A DNA stretch of 64,000 bases, taken from a virus. The DNA is taken from IMG/VR virus record IMGVR_UViG_3300042893_001701, positions 1-64,000 of that record. The stretch is one strand, 5' to 3'. A program made the position numbers and the translations under genes. The notes beneath the pieces were generated by a model that saw only the letters and a program-made list of their open reading frames with translations, was not told the DNA's origin and ran no database searches. The stretch's first letter is position 1. Each line of letters begins with the position of its first letter. Below are positions 26,114 to 33,295 of this stretch, in pieces.

Positions 26114-26286
26114 AAGTTACCCCCTACTAAATCTTCAAGGTCTTTAATAGACACAACTTTTTCACCTTGCTTTGTCATTATCACAATTTGATTGTCAACT
26201 ATCTTGATCTTAAGTCCTGTCTCTTGGTTGAGGTAGGTTCCGTCTGGTCCTTTAACGAAACCTAGGTTAAGCAGATGTACATGCAT
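26110..26286 (-). CDS. Small protein of 58 residues
   Basis: A short frame with ATG at 26286 sharing its bases with the TAA of the helicase gene, and TGA overlapping the next ATG at 26113. The perfect coupling on both sides supports it as a real gene. The sequence (MHVHLLNLGFVKGPDGTYLN ... MTKQGEKVVSIKDLEDL) looks like a small beta-rich protein. Function unknown. Confidence 0.65.
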   Translation of the reverse strand: MHVHLLNLGFVKGPDGTYLNQETGLKIKIVDNQIVIMTKQGEKVVSIKDLEDLVGGNL

Positions 26287-27872
26287 TATAGATTAAACTT
26301 ACTGATTTCATTATCGAAGAATACTGTTCGCTTGACGCCTTGCACATAATAGGACCCGTTCTTATGTACAATCGTAGCTTTGGCTAAGTATCCTTCGACT
26401 AGATTTTGGAACCCGTTCGTTCCTTTGTTTCGTATCGGCTTACGTCCGTTGGCTTTGCAGTACTGTTCATACATCCGATACAGTTCACTACGTAGCATTT
26501 CATCTTTTGGATTGGCAGTCACTTGTAGACATTCGTTCCAGTACATCCCGATGATGTCAGAGTCTTGTCGATACTGATTAAACTTTTGTTCGATGCCTGC
26601 TGGTTTTGGTACTTGTTTAAGTTTGATTCCCTTGTGCTTGAAGTAATTCAGATACAACCAAGCTTGGATTTTAGGGTACTCTTGTGCCAGCTTATTAAGA
26701 AGGTGGGGGTCTTCATGGGTAATCTTGAAATCAAATGGAACTAAGATAAGTCTTTTAAAGATTGGATCTAACGCTGACCAGTCACCGAAGTTAACTAAGC
26801 TGTTGGCAATCACAACTGGTGTTCCACAGACGTTAACTTCATAGTTACGACTATAAGCCGGTCTTACTACGGTCATGATTTTATTACCGAACTCATCACG
26901 TCCACCTTCGGTTAAGTCTTTAATGTTTTGTGTGGATGCGATCATACGTTCGTCGACTTCGTTAAACAGTAACAAGCTTCTACCTTCAGTCGCTGCAAGG
27001 GCGTCATCTTTCTTGAACGAAGATTGTGGTTGTGAGTTAAGCAACTCAGAGTTCATACGGATGGCATGGGGTCCAAGAATATCTTGTAGCACTTTGATCA
27101 CGGTTGACTTACCATTACGTCCTGACTCACCAAGAAAATAAATCATCACTTGGTTGTAGTTGTAGGGGCTCATCAAGTATGCTAGTACTTTATGGAAGTA
27201 TTCGACTTTGTCTTTATCACCTAACATGTATTGTTCAATCAGCTGCAACCATAAGGTTGGCTCTTCGTCTGTCGTGTTGATTGGCACAGGACTGATGTGC
27301 ATCAAGTGTAAGTCTTGGGTATCTTTAAAGGCAACCGTTCTAAGATTGAACTGTGGTTGACTCATGTCTAGTAAGGCACGCTTCCCGTCTACGGTGTTGA
27401 AGTATCTGAGTTGCTCTGTCGCATTGATAATGTCTGCACTCTTATGTATGGTGAATACAATGGCAGTCTTGATCCGTGCGGCTAAGCTGTTCAGTCTACC
27501 TGGAACAAAGAACGACTTTGCGTATCGGTAGAAGATACTGTCCTTCGCTGCGTCAGCTTCTTCGGCAACGATACTAAAAAAGTCAGTGAGCATATTTCTT
27601 AGTTTCGTTTCATCTTGTTCGAACGCCCATAGTCCACTCGTGTTGTCATAGAACAGCATTTGTTCTTTGTCTTCCACGTACTTGAAGTATGAACCTAACC
27701 ACTGGAACGTCTCTTGCGGAATCGGGATCGCACTGTCGCTGGTTAGTTCAGCAACGAACGCTTTGATCTCTGGCTCCGTCACACCTGTTCTGTCTTGGAA
27801 TTGAAAAACTTCCTTAACATGTTTACGCAAGTGCGCTTTGTAACTCGTCAAATAGTTATTAAAACCCGCCAT
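26286..27872 (-). CDS. D5/P4-type SF3 helicase
   Basis: A 528-aa replicative helicase of superfamily 3. Walker A is GESGRNGKST (Lys255), followed by SLLLFNEVDE as Walker B and a sensor strand VCGTPVVIANS, then DWSALDPIFKRLILVPF, the typical C-terminal arginine-containing part. The N-terminal 230 residues match the D5_N helical domain in layout and carry no primase motifs, so priming is probably supplied by the Toprim primase on the opposite arm (36119-37057). Driven by the strongest promoter in the window with an operator-like inverted repeat. It forms a hexamer that opens DNA at the fork or origin. Confidence 0.88.
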   Translation of the reverse strand: MAGFNNYLTSYKAHLRKHVKEVFQFQDRTGVTEPEIKAFVAELTSDSAIPIPQETFQWLGSYFKYVEDKEQMLFYDNTSGLWAFEQDETKLRNMLTDFFSIVAEEADAAKDSIFYRYAKSFFVPGRLNSLAARIKTAIVFTIHKSADIINATEQLRYFNTVDGKRALLDMSQPQFNLRTVAFKDTQDLHLMHISPVPINTTDEEPTLWLQLIEQYMLGDKDKVEYFHKVLAYLMSPYNYNQVMIYFLGESGRNGKSTVIKVLQDILGPHAIRMNSELLNSQPQSSFKKDDALAATEGRSLLLFNEVDERMIASTQNIKDLTEGGRDEFGNKIMTVVRPAYSRNYEVNVCGTPVVIANSLVNFGDWSALDPIFKRLILVPFDFKITHEDPHLLNKLAQEYPKIQAWLYLNYFKHKGIKLKQVPKPAGIEQKFNQYRQDSDIIGMYWNECLQVTANPKDEMLRSELYRMYEQYCKANGRKPIRNKGTNGFQNLVEGYLAKATIVHKNGSYYVQGVKRTVFFDNEISKFNL

Positions 27873-27920
27873 GTCTTTCTCTCCTATCTTGGAATTTCTC
27901 CGTCACCATCGGAGTTTTTC

Positions 27921-27962
27921 CTGCTATGATACAAGTATACCATAGCAGTTTTTATTTGTCAA
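27921..27962 (-). promoter_or_regulatory. Strong promoter with operator-like inverted repeat
   Basis: Minus strand: -35 TTGACA (27957-27962), 17-nt spacer, -10 TATACT (27934-27939) preceded by TGG. A perfect 8-bp inverted repeat, CTGCTATG (27921-27928) and CATAGCAG (27941-27948), flanks the -10 box, so a dimeric repressor could block the polymerase. Just downstream (27898-27914) CTCCG and CGGAG form a small hairpin that is followed by TTTTT on the plus strand and could stop antisense transcripts. Confidence 0.8.
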
Positions 27963-27995
27963 CACATACGACACAGAAAATACACAGACTGTAAA

Positions 27996-28664
27996 TTACT
28001 TCTTGACAAGTATGTCGGCTTCGTATAGGAAGTCATCGGTGTCTTCGGTGACCCAAGCATGTTCTTGCTCGCAACTATATTCTTGCGTGTTGATCTTCCA
28101 CGGTTTACCTTCATACTTCTTTGTCACGAAACTTGGTTCGTACCATTTCAAGATCCGATTGTTAGGCTGTAGGGCAAACTGTCCTGTCTCCAACATGATG
28201 AAGTGATGGGACTTATGTTCTTGCGGATCTTCGGATAACGTGAAGTCCATCCCGTTGTTCTCGTTAGCTCCCCACTGGATCGTGTACAGGTAAGTACCTT
28301 CGAGCGTTGTCCGGTTTTTCATCCTGACATCGACACTAGCATTATACACATAGTTCAGGGTTACTAAGCTGAATACTTTAGAGAAGCAGTCCCATAACTG
28401 TAGACTATGGAACGGGTAAGTCTCCCAGACCTTTTCGTCTTCTGGTATCTTCCATGCCAAGGCAGAGATCGGTAATTTGTCCCGCATCATGCCATACTCG
28501 GTCAATACTTGGAACAAAGCGGCAGACCCTTCGTTACATCGGATCGAGATCAAGATCGCCTTGGTATACTTGCCTCGGTAAATAGGATTCTCAGGATCAT
28601 CGAAGAAGAACCCATCTCGTACGAACACCTTCATTGGCGGCAAACTGGCTTCAATGTATGGCAT
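27996..28664 (-). CDS. Conserved-looking early phage protein, 222 residues
   Basis: The first leftward gene after the divergent region. The 222-aa protein starts MPYIEASLPPMKVFVR and contains LRWGANENNG-like and DFTLSEDPQEHKSHHF segments. It is rich in Trp and Tyr. GC content and codon choice are visibly higher than in the tail and giant genes. It looks like a conserved early phage protein but I cannot assign a function. An extended -10 promoter lies 21 nt upstream of its ATG. Confidence 0.6.
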   Translation of the reverse strand: MPYIEASLPPMKVFVRDGFFFDDPENPIYRGKYTKAILISIRCNEGSAALFQVLTEYGMMRDKLPISALAWKIPEDEKVWETYPFHSLQLWDCFSKVFSLVTLNYVYNASVDVRMKNRTTLEGTYLYTIQWGANENNGMDFTLSEDPQEHKSHHFIMLETGQFALQPNNRILKWYEPSFVTKKYEGKPWKINTQEYSCEQEHAWVTEDTDDFLYEADILVKK

Positions 28665-28684
28665 GTTTAAAACCTCTTGGTCTT

Positions 28685-28693
28685 AGTATAACA
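28685..28693 (-). promoter_or_regulatory. Extended -10 promoter TGTTATACT (leftward)
   Basis: Minus strand TGTTATACT, 21 nt upstream of the ATG at 28664. The region 17 nt further up reads TGCACA, a weak -35. It would start the leftward early transcript. Confidence 0.55.
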
Positions 28694-28825
28694 CACCCTG
28701 CACTGTTTGTGCACCTGCTTCTGGTAAGACAAGCGGTTGCGACTTCACGTCCTACGAAGTCTTAGCTTTAAGGTGCCATCTCTAAATGAGGCATTCGGCG
28801 ATTCTTGACGGATATCGTGCGGTAT

Positions 28826-28855
28826 TTGACGGTTAAGTAGTGTAGGTAGTATAAG
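28826..28855 (+). promoter_or_regulatory. Rightward promoter TTGACG/TATAAG
   Basis: Plus strand: TTGACG (28826-28831), 18-nt spacer, TATAAG (28850-28855). The -35 box is part of the second TTGACGG repeat, so a protein binding the repeats could control it. Confidence 0.45.
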
Positions 28856-29012
28856 TGAGGGTATCCCTTAGAGTATCCTATGGATGGCTATATGATATAT
28901 ATATATATAAGGAGATAGAGTACTGGTAGTAAATACTTTATATATACTACATATACTACTTATACTACTTCCTTCGTCTGTGACGCACAGGTTTCTTATA
29001 GGGTTATGCTAT

Positions 29013-29021
29013 TGTTATACT
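29013..29021 (+). promoter_or_regulatory. Extended -10 promoter TGTTATACT (rightward)
   Basis: Plus strand TGTTATACT, the same element as in front of leftward genes. No clear -35 box. It lies 510 bp before the first rightward gene, so a long leader would be made. Confidence 0.4.
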
Positions 29022-29530
29022 ACCATTGGGAAATTGGTTGCTAATATATATTTATATATATTATACCCCCCACATCAAATCTCATTTAAGAACCACCCCC
29101 CCCCTATACCCCTATAGGTCACCTCTCTCTACACACACCACATATTAAATAACATATGTACTACAACAATAGGTACACGTAAAAACGTCATACCGCAAGG
29201 TATCTACCTTTTCCGCGCGACAGAGCCACAATAACCCGCAGGGCACAGTAAACTTCCAGTTTACGATTAGTGCATCGTAGATGTTATTAGGCTCCACACG
29301 TGTTAATACCCTTGGATTCATAAGTTTTTCGAGTACCTCTATTTGTCACTACATATACTATGTATATGCACTCTTTCCATTAACCCTTTATTACTTTTTA
29401 TACTCCTATCCCACACACCAAAGTTCCCCGCCCTGCGTCACTGCCGTTCCGACCGAGCCCAGCAAGGATTGCTTTAAGACTTCGTCCACGTCATTAATTC
29501 TAGCCACATACCCAAAAGGAGGGAAAAATT

Positions 29531-29770
29531 ATGGCAAAAGTTGTTGATAAACGTGACTTCTGTGAACTCAGTGAAGTTCGCGCCCGCGAAGGGTACAATA
29601 CCAAGACCGGTAAGAATACCGGCAAGGTATCTTCTCTTGTTTCCCGTAGGGGAAACCCAGTTACTGCCCTTTATGATATAAAGGACTTAGGAAAACGAGT
29701 TGCTGACGCAACCGTTATCTCCTACCTTGAAACTTTTTTCAAGGAAGGTTCTGAACCCTCGGACAAGTAA
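29531..29770 (+). CDS. First rightward early protein, 79 residues
   Basis: A 79-aa basic protein (MAKVVDKRDFCELSEVRARE ... GKVSSLVSRRGNPVTALYDI) after a strong AAAGGAGGG site. GC content is clearly above that of the genes to its right. Its 3' end lies within the start of a chain of hairpins, one of which has the stop codon in its loop. No family recognised. Being the first early gene, it may act on the host. Confidence 0.6.
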   Translation: MAKVVDKRDFCELSEVRAREGYNTKTGKNTGKVSSLVSRRGNPVTALYDIKDLGKRVADATVISYLETFFKEGSEPSDK

Positions 29771-29962
29771 GTCCGAGGCGTTCGCCTCTTACAGGCCAAG
29801 CCTGATCTCGACTATATAACATAGTAACTATTCAATAGTTATGTAATCAAATGTGGGATGTTCCCACTTAGGTTTTAGTACTTTCCACATAAAAAAGTAC
29901 ATTATGAACTAACAGGGTAACTCCCTTAACAGTTCACCAATAGGGTAATGACCTACCATTAC
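29725..29962 (+). promoter_or_regulatory. Chain of nine small hairpins
   Basis: Successive inverted repeats: 29725-29744 (8 bp), 29757-29778 (8 bp, stop codon in loop), 29775-29788 (5-6 bp), 29792-29804 (5 bp, 3-nt loop), 29825-29841 (6 bp), 29853-29867 (6 bp, 3-nt loop), 29878-29900 (7 bp), 29906-29935 (5+4 bp), 29945-29962 (6 bp). The second and third share GAGG and cannot form together. None has a clear T-tract. They fill nearly the whole 210-nt gap before the gene at 29981. They could be a structured leader RNA, protein-binding sites or single-strand DNA hairpins. Confidence 0.7.
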
Positions 29963-29980
29963 GCTTACCTAGGAGGGTAT

Positions 29981-30244
29981 ATGCAACAATTAATGATCTT
30001 ATCTGTCTACCATGTTCCTACATTAGAAAAACTTTATATTAAAGTTGTTAATGTAGATGGTCCACGTTATGTTTTAAATCTTGTCATGGATAAACAAAAC
30101 GCTTCTGTGTTTAACCATACTCAAGCCTCAGAACTATTAGAAGATTTTCGTTCACATAACAAAGACCAAGCTTACTTCTCTGATGAATCTCTTCATACCG
30201 AAATGAAACAAGGTTTGATTGAATTTCATAAGGAAATACTATGA
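29981..30244 (+). CDS. Hypothetical early protein, 87 residues
   Basis: Start chosen at ATG 29981 because AGGAGGG lies just before it; an in-frame ATG at 29948 falls inside a hairpin. The 87-aa protein (MQQLMILSVYHVPTLEKLYI ... TEMKQGLIEFHKEIL) is mixed alpha/beta. Its TGA overlaps the next ATG. No family recognised. Confidence 0.6.
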   Translation: MQQLMILSVYHVPTLEKLYIKVVNVDGPRYVLNLVMDKQNASVFNHTQASELLEDFRSHNKDQAYFSDESLHTEMKQGLIEFHKEIL

Positions 30245-30426
30245 CCTTCGAAGAATTCTGTAAACAAGCTGAAGCATCTCCCTTTACCTGGGAGATCTTC
30301 GGCGAAATGAATACACTTCTTCACGAAGGATATTCAGAACAACAAGCTTATAGAGAAGCACTACAATTAGGATATGACTTGGAACAAGAAGCATTACGTT
30401 TTGAAAAAATATTTACTGGGAGGTAA
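30241..30426 (+). CDS. Small helical protein, 61 residues
   Basis: A 61-aa acidic, helical protein (MTFEEFCKQAEASPFTWEIF). Start overlaps the previous stop (ATGA). It has the look of a small helical early protein that binds a host factor; no family recognised. Confidence 0.6.
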   Translation: MTFEEFCKQAEASPFTWEIFGEMNTLLHEGYSEQQAYREALQLGYDLEQEALRFEKIFTGR

Positions 30427-30433
30427 ATTAAAT

Positions 30434-30625
30434 ATGGAAAATATTCAAGCCCAACAAATTTTACTTACTGTAGACGACCTTATTCGTATTGACCAAATTC
30501 AAAAAGAATTAAGTGCAATCGAAGAAGGCTATACTGACATGTTAGACGGAAATGAAACCGTCACAGATAGAGCCCTTAGACTTGCATACGAACTTCTTAA
30601 TATTATTAATGGAGGTATAAGATAA
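30434..30625 (+). CDS. Small helical protein, 63 residues
   Basis: ATG at 30434 follows GGGAGG by 10 nt; upstream in-frame ATG at 30374 lies inside the preceding gene. The 63-aa product (MENIQAQQILLTVDDLIRID ... YELLNIINGGIR) is helical and acidic. Its stop overlaps the next start by one base (TAATG). Confidence 0.6.
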   Translation: MENIQAQQILLTVDDLIRIDQIQKELSAIEEGYTDMLDGNETVTDRALRLAYELLNIINGGIR

Positions 30626-30801
30626 TGAAAAAACTTCAAACTAAATACGCCCAACGTACTGAGCCCGATTACGTACTGTTCGAAGTGCTCCAAGCACTTC
30701 TTACAGCGCGTAGTAAAATCCGTAGTAAAGATGTCAAACGCTATGAAGATAAACTACAAGTAATCATCGATCAGCTATATGCTGAACTGAAAGGAATGTA
30801 A
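30625..30801 (+). CDS. Small basic helical protein, 58 residues
   Basis: A short frame running from ATG 30625 to TAA 30801 and filling the gap between coupled neighbours. The product (MKKLQTKYAQRTEPDYVLFE ... QLYAELKGM) is helical with many Lys and Arg residues. Coupling on both sides supports it. Function unknown. Confidence 0.65.
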   Translation: MKKLQTKYAQRTEPDYVLFEVLQALLTARSKIRSKDVKRYEDKLQVIIDQLYAELKGM

Positions 30802-30803
30802 AC

Positions 30804-31580
30804 ATGGCAATCAAAGGTAAAGATATTTTGGTTTACTTAACCATCAAATATCAAGGCGATTGGAACCAAGTCTATCAAGCAATTAAAAATAAAGAACTTG
30901 TTGATGAAGTAACTGTATCTGAAACACTTAACAAGTGTGAAGGAAAATACGTTACCATTATCGACGATAACTATCCGGAAAAACTTAAAAAAATATACAA
31001 GCCACCGTTTGTATTATTTTATAAAGGTGATCTAAACCTTATCAACGGTACGAATGTTTCTATCGCAGGATCAGACGACTCAAGTACTTATACTTATGAA
31101 TTACTAAACAAAGTATTAAAGAAAACATTAAGTAAGTATAAAGAAATTACAATTGCGTCTCTTGTATCTGGTGCCTATGATAACGAAATCTATTCAATCT
31201 ATGGAAAGAATAGAATTTTAGTGTTTAACAGAGGCATTGAACAATTCGATAAAAACGCAGACCTTATCATCTCTGAATACCCAAGTCAATCAAACAATAA
31301 AAAAGAACATACACCTTGGGCATACCGTATCTTAGTAGGCATTTCAAATGCTTTACTTATTCCAGAAGCCAAGCGTAAAGAAGATACACTTATTGCTGCA
31401 GGCTATGGACTCTATCTTGGTAAACCACTTGGTGTGTTCGCACAACAAGAAGTTAAAACAGATGGAACCACACAGCTAGCTAAAGATGGAGCATTACTTA
31501 TCAGCACTGCTGAAGAGTTAGCTAAACTTACTCAAGTTACACCGCAAACAAGCGGTAATGTACCATCTGAAATGCAATAA
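30804..31580 (+). CDS. DprA/Smf-like Rossmann protein
   Basis: A 258-aa protein matching DprA in order: YPEKLKKIYKPPFVLFYKGD (residues about 57-76), a strand with VSIAGSDDSS, ITIASLVSGAYD, LIISEYPSQSN, and ILVGISNALLIPEAKRKEDT. DprA binds single-stranded DNA and loads RecA in natural transformation. Here the usual GSR motif reads GSD and the SGlARGID loop is only partly kept, so DNA binding may differ. No C-terminal winged helix. It may assist the phage recombination genes 10 kb downstream or counter a host system. Confidence 0.75.
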   Translation: MAIKGKDILVYLTIKYQGDWNQVYQAIKNKELVDEVTVSETLNKCEGKYVTIIDDNYPEKLKKIYKPPFVLFYKGDLNLINGTNVSIAGSDDSSTYTYELLNKVLKKTLSKYKEITIASLVSGAYDNEIYSIYGKNRILVFNRGIEQFDKNADLIISEYPSQSNNKKEHTPWAYRILVGISNALLIPEAKRKEDTLIAAGYGLYLGKPLGVFAQQEVKTDGTTQLAKDGALLISTAEELAKLTQVTPQTSGNVPSEMQ

Positions 31581-31611
31581 ATAATATGTGGTTGTGCATA
31601 AGCACCACGTA

Positions 31612-31657
31612 AAAGACTTAACGTACCCTTTCCCCCTAGAAATAACGGTAAGTCTTT
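31612..31657 (+). promoter_or_regulatory. Long-range stem in leader of next gene
   Basis: AAAGACTTA (31612-31620) and TAAGTCTTT (31649-31657) can form a 9-bp stem around a 28-nt loop containing CCCTTTCCCCC, ending 39 nt before the ATG at 31697. A smaller GTGC/GCAC hairpin lies upstream (31593-31604). May control translation or processing. Confidence 0.4.
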
Positions 31658-31696
31658 CCACACAATTTTCCATTTAATCCAAAGGAGGATATAAAC

Positions 31697-31966
31697 ATGG
31701 GAAGAAAAGTTATTGATAAAGTTTTCGACACTATCGTACGTATGGATGTAACCATTCGTGTTCATGCAAACAGTAAAGATGAAGCAGCTGCTTGGATTAA
31801 TGAACGCTTTGTTAGCTCATTAACACTAGGTCATGGTCACATTGCTAATACTTCAGAATTTATTCCTCTTGAAATGTTACCTACAATTCAAGAAACAATT
31901 ATTAAAAAAGTTAAACGTCCACGCCGTGTTAAATTAACTTCAGTTCAAGTAACCACAGGAGAATAA
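31697..31966 (+). CDS. Hypothetical protein, 89 residues
   Basis: An 89-aa protein with a strong AAAGGAGG site. N-terminal half is alpha/beta (VFDTIVRMDVTIRVHANSKD), C-terminus basic (KKVKRPRRVKLTSVQV), suggesting binding to nucleic acid. No family recognised. Confidence 0.55.
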   Translation: MGRKVIDKVFDTIVRMDVTIRVHANSKDEAAAWINERFVSSLTLGHGHIANTSEFIPLEMLPTIQETIIKKVKRPRRVKLTSVQVTTGE

Positions 31967-31968
31967 CT

Positions 31969-32421
31969 ATGGGTCTTGATATGTATTTATTATCTAGTAA
32001 ACGTGGTGAAGTTATGACTTGGCGTAAAGCTAATCATATCCATGGATGGTTTGAACGTAAACTAAAAGGTGTTGATAATCAAGCACAACATGCAGTAACT
32101 TATGATGCACTTGAAGATCTATTAATGGATTGCATCAGTGTCAAAGATTCTCTTATTGCAAGTGGTACAGAATTAAAAGACACTGTTATTGAAGAAGGAT
32201 TTAAAGACGGTCAACCATATAGAAAAATTGAACCACGTCCTCACTTTAAAAATACTAAAGTTGCATTAAAATTACTACCACCTACCCAAGGATTCTTCTT
32301 TGGTAACTATGATATAGACGAATGGTATCTTAAAGATATCGAAGATACTATTGAAAAATTAAGTACTGTACTTTCAACAAAAGAAAAAGGAGAACGGTTT
32401 TACTACCATGCTTGGTGGTAA
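31969..32421 (+). CDS. Conserved phage protein, MGLDMYL family
   Basis: A 150-aa protein starting MGLDMYLLSSKRGEV, with WRKANHIHGWF (residues about 18-28), a central DALEDLLMDCISV helix and LLPPTQGFFFGNYDIDEWY near 103. I recognise this layout as that of a small protein found in many phages of Gram-positive and Gram-negative bacteria, with no known function. The order of conserved Trp, His and Phe blocks suggests an enzyme or a ligand-binding fold, but no reaction can be named. Confidence 0.7.
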   Translation: MGLDMYLLSSKRGEVMTWRKANHIHGWFERKLKGVDNQAQHAVTYDALEDLLMDCISVKDSLIASGTELKDTVIEEGFKDGQPYRKIEPRPHFKNTKVALKLLPPTQGFFFGNYDIDEWYLKDIEDTIEKLSTVLSTKEKGERFYYHAWW

Positions 32422-32426
32422 GACTA

Positions 32427-32570
32427 TTGCACTGACTGGTTTATTACTTTCGCTTCGGGACAAGCTCAAAGTTAACTATGATTACTAAACTCTAGGAGTT
32501 TATAAAATTTTTAACAACGACAGGTTCCCACCAACCGAAACATCTTGGGTTCGATTCCCTTGTAGTGCAA
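32427..32570 (+). ncRNA. Possible interrupted or degenerate tRNA-like RNA
   Basis: In the gene-free stretch 32422-32579, TTGCACT (32427-32433) and AGTGCAA (32564-32570) form a perfect 7-bp closing helix 144 nt apart. Just inside the 3' strand is a T-arm-like GGG-TTCGATT-CCC. Inside are a possible D-arm (GCTT-CGGGAC-AAGC, 32452-32465) and a TAAACTC/GAGTTTA hairpin (32486-32502). No normal cloverleaf of about 76 nt can be drawn and CCA is not encoded, so this may be a tRNA remnant, an interrupted tRNA or another structured RNA. Confidence 0.35.
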
Positions 32571-32579
32571 CCTAATCTT

Positions 32580-32738
32580 ATGGAAAAAAGAATTATGTAT
32601 CAATATCTCAAACGATTCATAACAACATATCGTACTCGTAAGAGCTATGATCCTATGATGTTACGAATCTTTGAGATACTACTAGCCGAGATTGAATCAG
32701 AAATTATATCTAATTATATGAAAGGTAAACAAAAATGA
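32580..32738 (+). CDS. Small basic protein, 52 residues
   Basis: A short frame from ATG 32580 to TGA 32738, the stop overlapping the next ATG at 32735. Product is helical, basic at the start (MEKRIMYQYLKRFITTYRTR) and hydrophobic in the middle (MMLRIFEILLAEIE). The ribosome site is weak. The coupling supports it. Confidence 0.5.
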   Translation: MEKRIMYQYLKRFITTYRTRKSYDPMMLRIFEILLAEIESEIISNYMKGKQK

Positions 32739-32938
32739 AACACCATCTTATTGGTAAATTAATTGTCATCGTCTATATGGACGGTGAACCACATTACAAT
32801 GGACGACAAGGTATTGTTAATCACGTTGATGACATCGGTCAACTTCATGGTACATGGGGTGGACTCGCAATCAATCCACAAGTTGATAAATATATTGTTG
32901 TTAATCAACAAGAAGAAAGAGGTCCAGCTTATGACTAA
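32735..32938 (+). CDS. DUF4314-like small protein
   Basis: A 67-aa beta-rich protein with the pattern GRQGIVNHVDDIGQLHGTWG, then GLAINPQVDKY. The VDDxGQLHGTWGGL motif is typical of the DUF4314 family found in phages and mobile elements of Bacillota; function unknown. This supports a Bacillota host. Confidence 0.65.
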   Translation: MKHHLIGKLIVIVYMDGEPHYNGRQGIVNHVDDIGQLHGTWGGLAINPQVDKYIVVNQQEERGPAYD

Positions 32939-33092
32939 AAGTAAATTGTATGCACTCATTGCAAATCTAATTCAAGAACTTCTTGACTTAGGATATGAGT
33001 ACAAAAATTTAGTATGGATGTTAAAGCAATACGGTATGTCTGAACAAGACATGAAAGATTGGTATGGTATTCCTTATGACGAAAACGACTAA
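32931..33092 (+). CDS. Small helical protein, 53 residues
   Basis: ATG at 32931 overlaps the stop of the previous gene (ATGACTAA). The 53-aa product (MTKSKLYALIANLIQELLDL ... DWYGIPYDEND) is helical with a C-terminal acidic tail. AAAGAGG lies 9 nt upstream. No family recognised. Confidence 0.6.
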   Translation: MTKSKLYALIANLIQELLDLGYEYKNLVWMLKQYGMSEQDMKDWYGIPYDEND

Positions 33093-33294
33093 ACGTTTAG
33101 AAACTTTATCTAAAAATATTATTAAAATCATTCGTGAATTTAATGATATTCCTACTGAAAATTTAAGTATTCTTTCTAAAAGACTTGGCCTATTAAAAGA
33201 ATTATCAAATGCCTTACCTGTAATTAATGAATTAATTAATCAATTAGAACTTGATGAACAAAACTTTAGTGTCGGTATGACAACGGAGGATTAA
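33076..33294 (+). CDS. Small coiled-coil protein, 72 residues
   Basis: Start taken at ATG 33076, inside the end of the previous gene. Product (MTKTTKRLETLSKNIIKIIR ... LNELINQLELDEQ-type helices) is all-helical with Leu/Ile heptads. Probably a dimeric helper protein. Function unknown. Confidence 0.5.
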   Translation: MTKTTKRLETLSKNIIKIIREFNDIPTENLSILSKRLGLLKELSNALPVINELINQLELDEQNFSVGMTTED

Positions 33295-33295
33295 C

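Larger units (their letters stand above)
28665..29530. promoter_or_regulatory. Divergent control region, possible origin
   Basis: 866 bp without a convincing gene between the two arms. It holds two TTGACGG direct repeats 22 bp apart (28804 and 28826), AT-rich tracts (28889-28912, 29044-29063), three to four TACTAC repeats (28943-28975), a run of nine C residues (29096-29104), and several hairpins: 28741-28761, 29103-29118, 29190-29203, 29248-29264, 29262-29279 and 29352-29368 (7-bp stem, 3-nt loop). Promoters for both directions lie here. Repeats plus AT-rich DNA between divergent replication genes fit an origin of replication, but this is inference. Confidence 0.55.

Noticed and set aside
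28889-29063. TATA-type AT tracts as separate promoters
   Set aside because: They are simple TA repeats with no matching -35 boxes; treated as part of the control region only.
32427-32570. Group I intron in a tRNA
   Set aside because: The gap is too short and lacks the conserved core helices; I keep it only as a tRNA-like structure.
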